DNA from: Empedobacter falsenii
GTDB taxonomy: Bacteria; Bacteroidota; Bacteroidia; Flavobacteriales; Weeksellaceae
Reading direction: 5' to 3'
Assembly (NCBI RefSeq): GCF_019308355.1
Contig: NZ_JAAGKM010000015.1
Span: 1-64,000 of the forward strand
DNA length: 64,000 nt
A program made the translations under genes and the position numbers. Positions within the stretch are counted from its first letter, which is position 1; every line of letters begins with the position of its first letter. The notes under the pieces were generated by a model. The model did no database searches. It saw only the letters and a list, made by a program, of their open reading frames with translations, and was not told where the DNA came from. Positions 62,389 to 64,000 of the stretch are shown piece after piece.

Positions 62389-63873
62389 ATGAAAAAATTT
62401 TTATTTGTACTACTTACATTTATTACTCTCACTTTTTCTTTTGCTCAAGTTCAGAATTTGAAAGAATTGTCAACTGGGGTTTTAGAGCAATCTTCTCGAC
62501 TTAATGACAACGATGGAAATGTAATTGGATATGCATTCATTTTCAACAAAGGATTAATAAAAGAAGATAAATTTGTTCAATACGAATATGTATTGTTAGA
62601 CAATAATTTGAACAAAATTACGAATGGAGACTTTGAGCTTCGTAACATTGCAAAGTCAATTTATAGTTTTACAGGAATAGAATTTTTGAAGCAAAAATTG
62701 TATATCAATTCAAAATTATACCATGCTAAAAGTTTTGGAGAATATGGAAATATTTTGATGAAGCTTGATTTGAAAACAAATAAAAGTGAAGATGTTATGT
62801 TTTATAGAAATGGTAGTTATACTTTGTTTTCTGAAGTTGAAAGTTTTGATAAGATGAAATTTTTAAACACTTCAATGTATTCTGCCAATGTATTTAAAAT
62901 ATATAAAGACGAAAATCAAGTTTATTATGTTGATTTTAAGATTGGTTTCGAAAATCTTTTAGAAAGTATAAATATTTATAACGATAATTATGAGAATACT
63001 TTTTCTTATGTAATTGATAAAAAGATGAGAAAAGATGGATATAAATTTGAGTTAGGAACTTTTAAAAATGATCAATTAGTTTTATTGCAAAAAAAGAATG
63101 ACGAATCTTCTGGATTTAATAAAATAGGAGTGGAAAGATTGTTAACGTATGATTTAGCTGATGGGAAAAATACATCAAATATTGTATATAGTTCAAAAAC
63201 TAATCGAAACGGAATTTATGTTTTTCCTGAGATGGAAATACAAAATGATAAACTACTTGTAATTGGAGAAATAAAAGAATCTTCAGAATATGCGATTCCA
63301 TTCTCTAGATTTGGACCAACTATTGGATTGATACGAACAATTTATGATAATGTAGGAAAGCAATTGTTAGAAAAAAGAATTAACTACAGCGAAATATTTT
63401 CTGATATTGGTTTTAAAACGTTAAGAGATAATGATGGTTATCGCTATGCTTTGAAAGAATTTTTTAATTATAATGATAATTCGTTTACGGTTTTATTAGA
63501 AAAGCAAAAAGGAGATAATAGCTTTACCGTTATTAGATCTACAGATTATATTATCGCTAATTTTGATAGTAATGGGATTTTTAAAAATCATATTGTACTA
63601 GAAAAATCGAAACAAAAAATGTTTGATAGTTATCTTTTTTCTCAAGAAAATAAAACTGAAAACGAAGTTTTGTTTTTTTATAGTGAACAAGATAAAAATG
63701 ATAAAAAAGTTTGGAATTTAATTATCAATAAACTTAAAAATGGCGTGTTAACTCAAGATAAAATGCCTTTCAAAACAAAGGAAACAAGTATGCGTTTTGG
63801 TAAAGCTAAATATGGTTATATTTTTATTAGTGAATATAATAAAGATGAAAAAGAAAGCTCAGTTCGAATATAA
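62389..63873 (+). CDS. Exported protein of unknown function, 494 residues
   Basis: The signal peptide spans about 1-19 (ends FSFAQ). The mature protein is a long beta-rich chain with repeated blade-like segments (YEYVLLDNNLNK, KLYINSKLYHAKSFGEYGNILMKLDL, LLVIGEIKESSEYAIPFSRFG). The spacing suggests a beta-propeller or an extended beta-sheet. I recognise no catalytic motif and no C-terminal sorting domain. It is 36 bases downstream of the DUF72 gene but probably separate in function. It resembles poorly characterised Flavobacteriia proteins only in style. Confidence 0.75.
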   Translation: MKKFLFVLLTFITLTFSFAQVQNLKELSTGVLEQSSRLNDNDGNVIGYAFIFNKGLIKEDKFVQYEYVLLDNNLNKITNGDFELRNIAKSIYSFTGIEFLKQKLYINSKLYHAKSFGEYGNILMKLDLKTNKSEDVMFYRNGSYTLFSEVESFDKMKFLNTSMYSANVFKIYKDENQVYYVDFKIGFENLLESINIYNDNYENTFSYVIDKKMRKDGYKFELGTFKNDQLVLLQKKNDESSGFNKIGVERLLTYDLADGKNTSNIVYSSKTNRNGIYVFPEMEIQNDKLLVIGEIKESSEYAIPFSRFGPTIGLIRTIYDNVGKQLLEKRINYSEIFSDIGFKTLRDNDGYRYALKEFFNYNDNSFTVLLEKQKGDNSFTVIRSTDYIIANFDSNGIFKNHIVLEKSKQKMFDSYLFSQENKTENEVLFFYSEQDKNDKKVWNLIINKLKNGVLTQDKMPFKTKETSMRFGKAKYGYIFISEYNKDEKESSVRI

Positions 63874-63898
63874 AAATTAAATTTATAAAAAGGAAAAG

Positions 63899-63930
63899 AA
63901 TCCGTCTCACAACTGAGGCGGATTTTTTTT
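63899..63930 (+). terminator. Terminator of the exported-protein gene
   Basis: AATCCGTCTC (63899-63908) pairs with GAGGCGGATT (63915-63924) with one G-U wobble and is followed by eight T. Confidence 0.9.
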
Positions 63931-63983
63931 GGTTATTATTTTAGATTTTTGTATATTTATGTTTGATAATCAGATATTTGTCT

Positions 63984-64000
63984 ATGAATTTCAAGTATTA
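63984..64000 (+). CDS. Possible start of a further gene, cut by the window end
   Basis: An ATG at 63984 follows TATGTTTG (63958-63965), an exact -7 box. Only five codons are visible (MNFKY), so nothing can be said of the product. Confidence 0.25.

Overview
The window is chromosomal DNA of an AT-rich (roughly one third G+C) member of the Bacteroidota, class Flavobacteriia, most likely the Weeksellaceae (Empedobacter, Elizabethkingia and Chryseobacterium relatives). Three things point there. Promoters follow the Bacteroidota -33/-7 pattern (TTG or TTTG, then TAnnTTTG) and start codons sit behind A-rich stretches rather than Shine-Dalgarno sites. The gene content is typical of the class: DUF4294, THUMP-like methyltransferase, FtsB/DivIC-like protein next to uridine kinase, b558-type succinate dehydrogenase. 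The oleate hydratase has its catalytic Glu and Tyr at the same residue numbers (122 and 241) as the Elizabethkingia meningoseptica enzyme. The genus is an inference. No tRNA, rRNA, CRISPR array, complete insertion sequence or prophage was seen.

Layout. 1-5.7 kb: a G+C-rich Ohr peroxidase gene, oleate hydratase with its AraC-type regulator and a tandem operator, an MFS exporter and a GreA/B-like protein. 5.7-10.3 kb: glyoxylate shunt (aceB-aceA) divergent from a RamB-like regulator, with a perfect 14-bp palindrome on the aceB promoter. 10.3-21 kb: a small gene with a structured leader, an ABC-F protein, a TolC/HlyD/ABC-2 permease export operon without its own ATPase, an ABC exporter and an FUSC protein. 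21-25.7 kb: methyltransferase, methylmalonyl-CoA mutase small subunit, DivIC-like protein, uridine kinase, DUF4126 protein. 25.7-31.4 kb: a complete glycerol operon (glpD-glpK-glpF plus a porin-like barrel) divergent from a DeoR-type regulator. 31.4-36.3 kb: a frameshifted surface-protein gene, aldo/keto reductase, a Flavo-1-like RNA, thioesterase, nitronate monooxygenase-like enzyme, an ECF sigma factor and a 43-residue gene behind it. 36.4-40.4 kb: pfkA-gapA, DUF4294 and an M42 peptidase.

40.6-48.4 kb: OsmC protein, two paralogous FMN reductases, an AraC regulator and the EmrAB-TolC-like efflux operon it faces. Behind it lies a second copy of that operon's promoter, followed by a truncated copy of the MFS gene. 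48.4-55 kb: formyltransferase, GlcNAc-kinase-like protein and a probable metal-uptake locus: sigma factor, membrane partner, two His-rich small exported proteins around a TonB-dependent receptor, and a His-rich lipoprotein. 55-64 kb: a small-RNA candidate, sdhCAB, a 640-bp non-coding stretch with two related hairpin RNAs, htpG, DUF72 and an exported protein of unknown function.

How it fits together. Oleate hydratase, thioesterase, mutase subunit, glyoxylate shunt, succinate dehydrogenase and the glycerol operon describe an aerobic heterotroph that can live on fatty acids and glycerol released from lipids. Several export systems and regulators suggest frequent contact with toxic amphipathic compounds. 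No wholly new multi-gene system is evident. The most unusual signals are non-coding: the duplicated AraC promoter, the sRNA unit at 55.0 kb, the twin hairpin RNAs at 58.8-59.2 kb and the structured leader at 10.6 kb.
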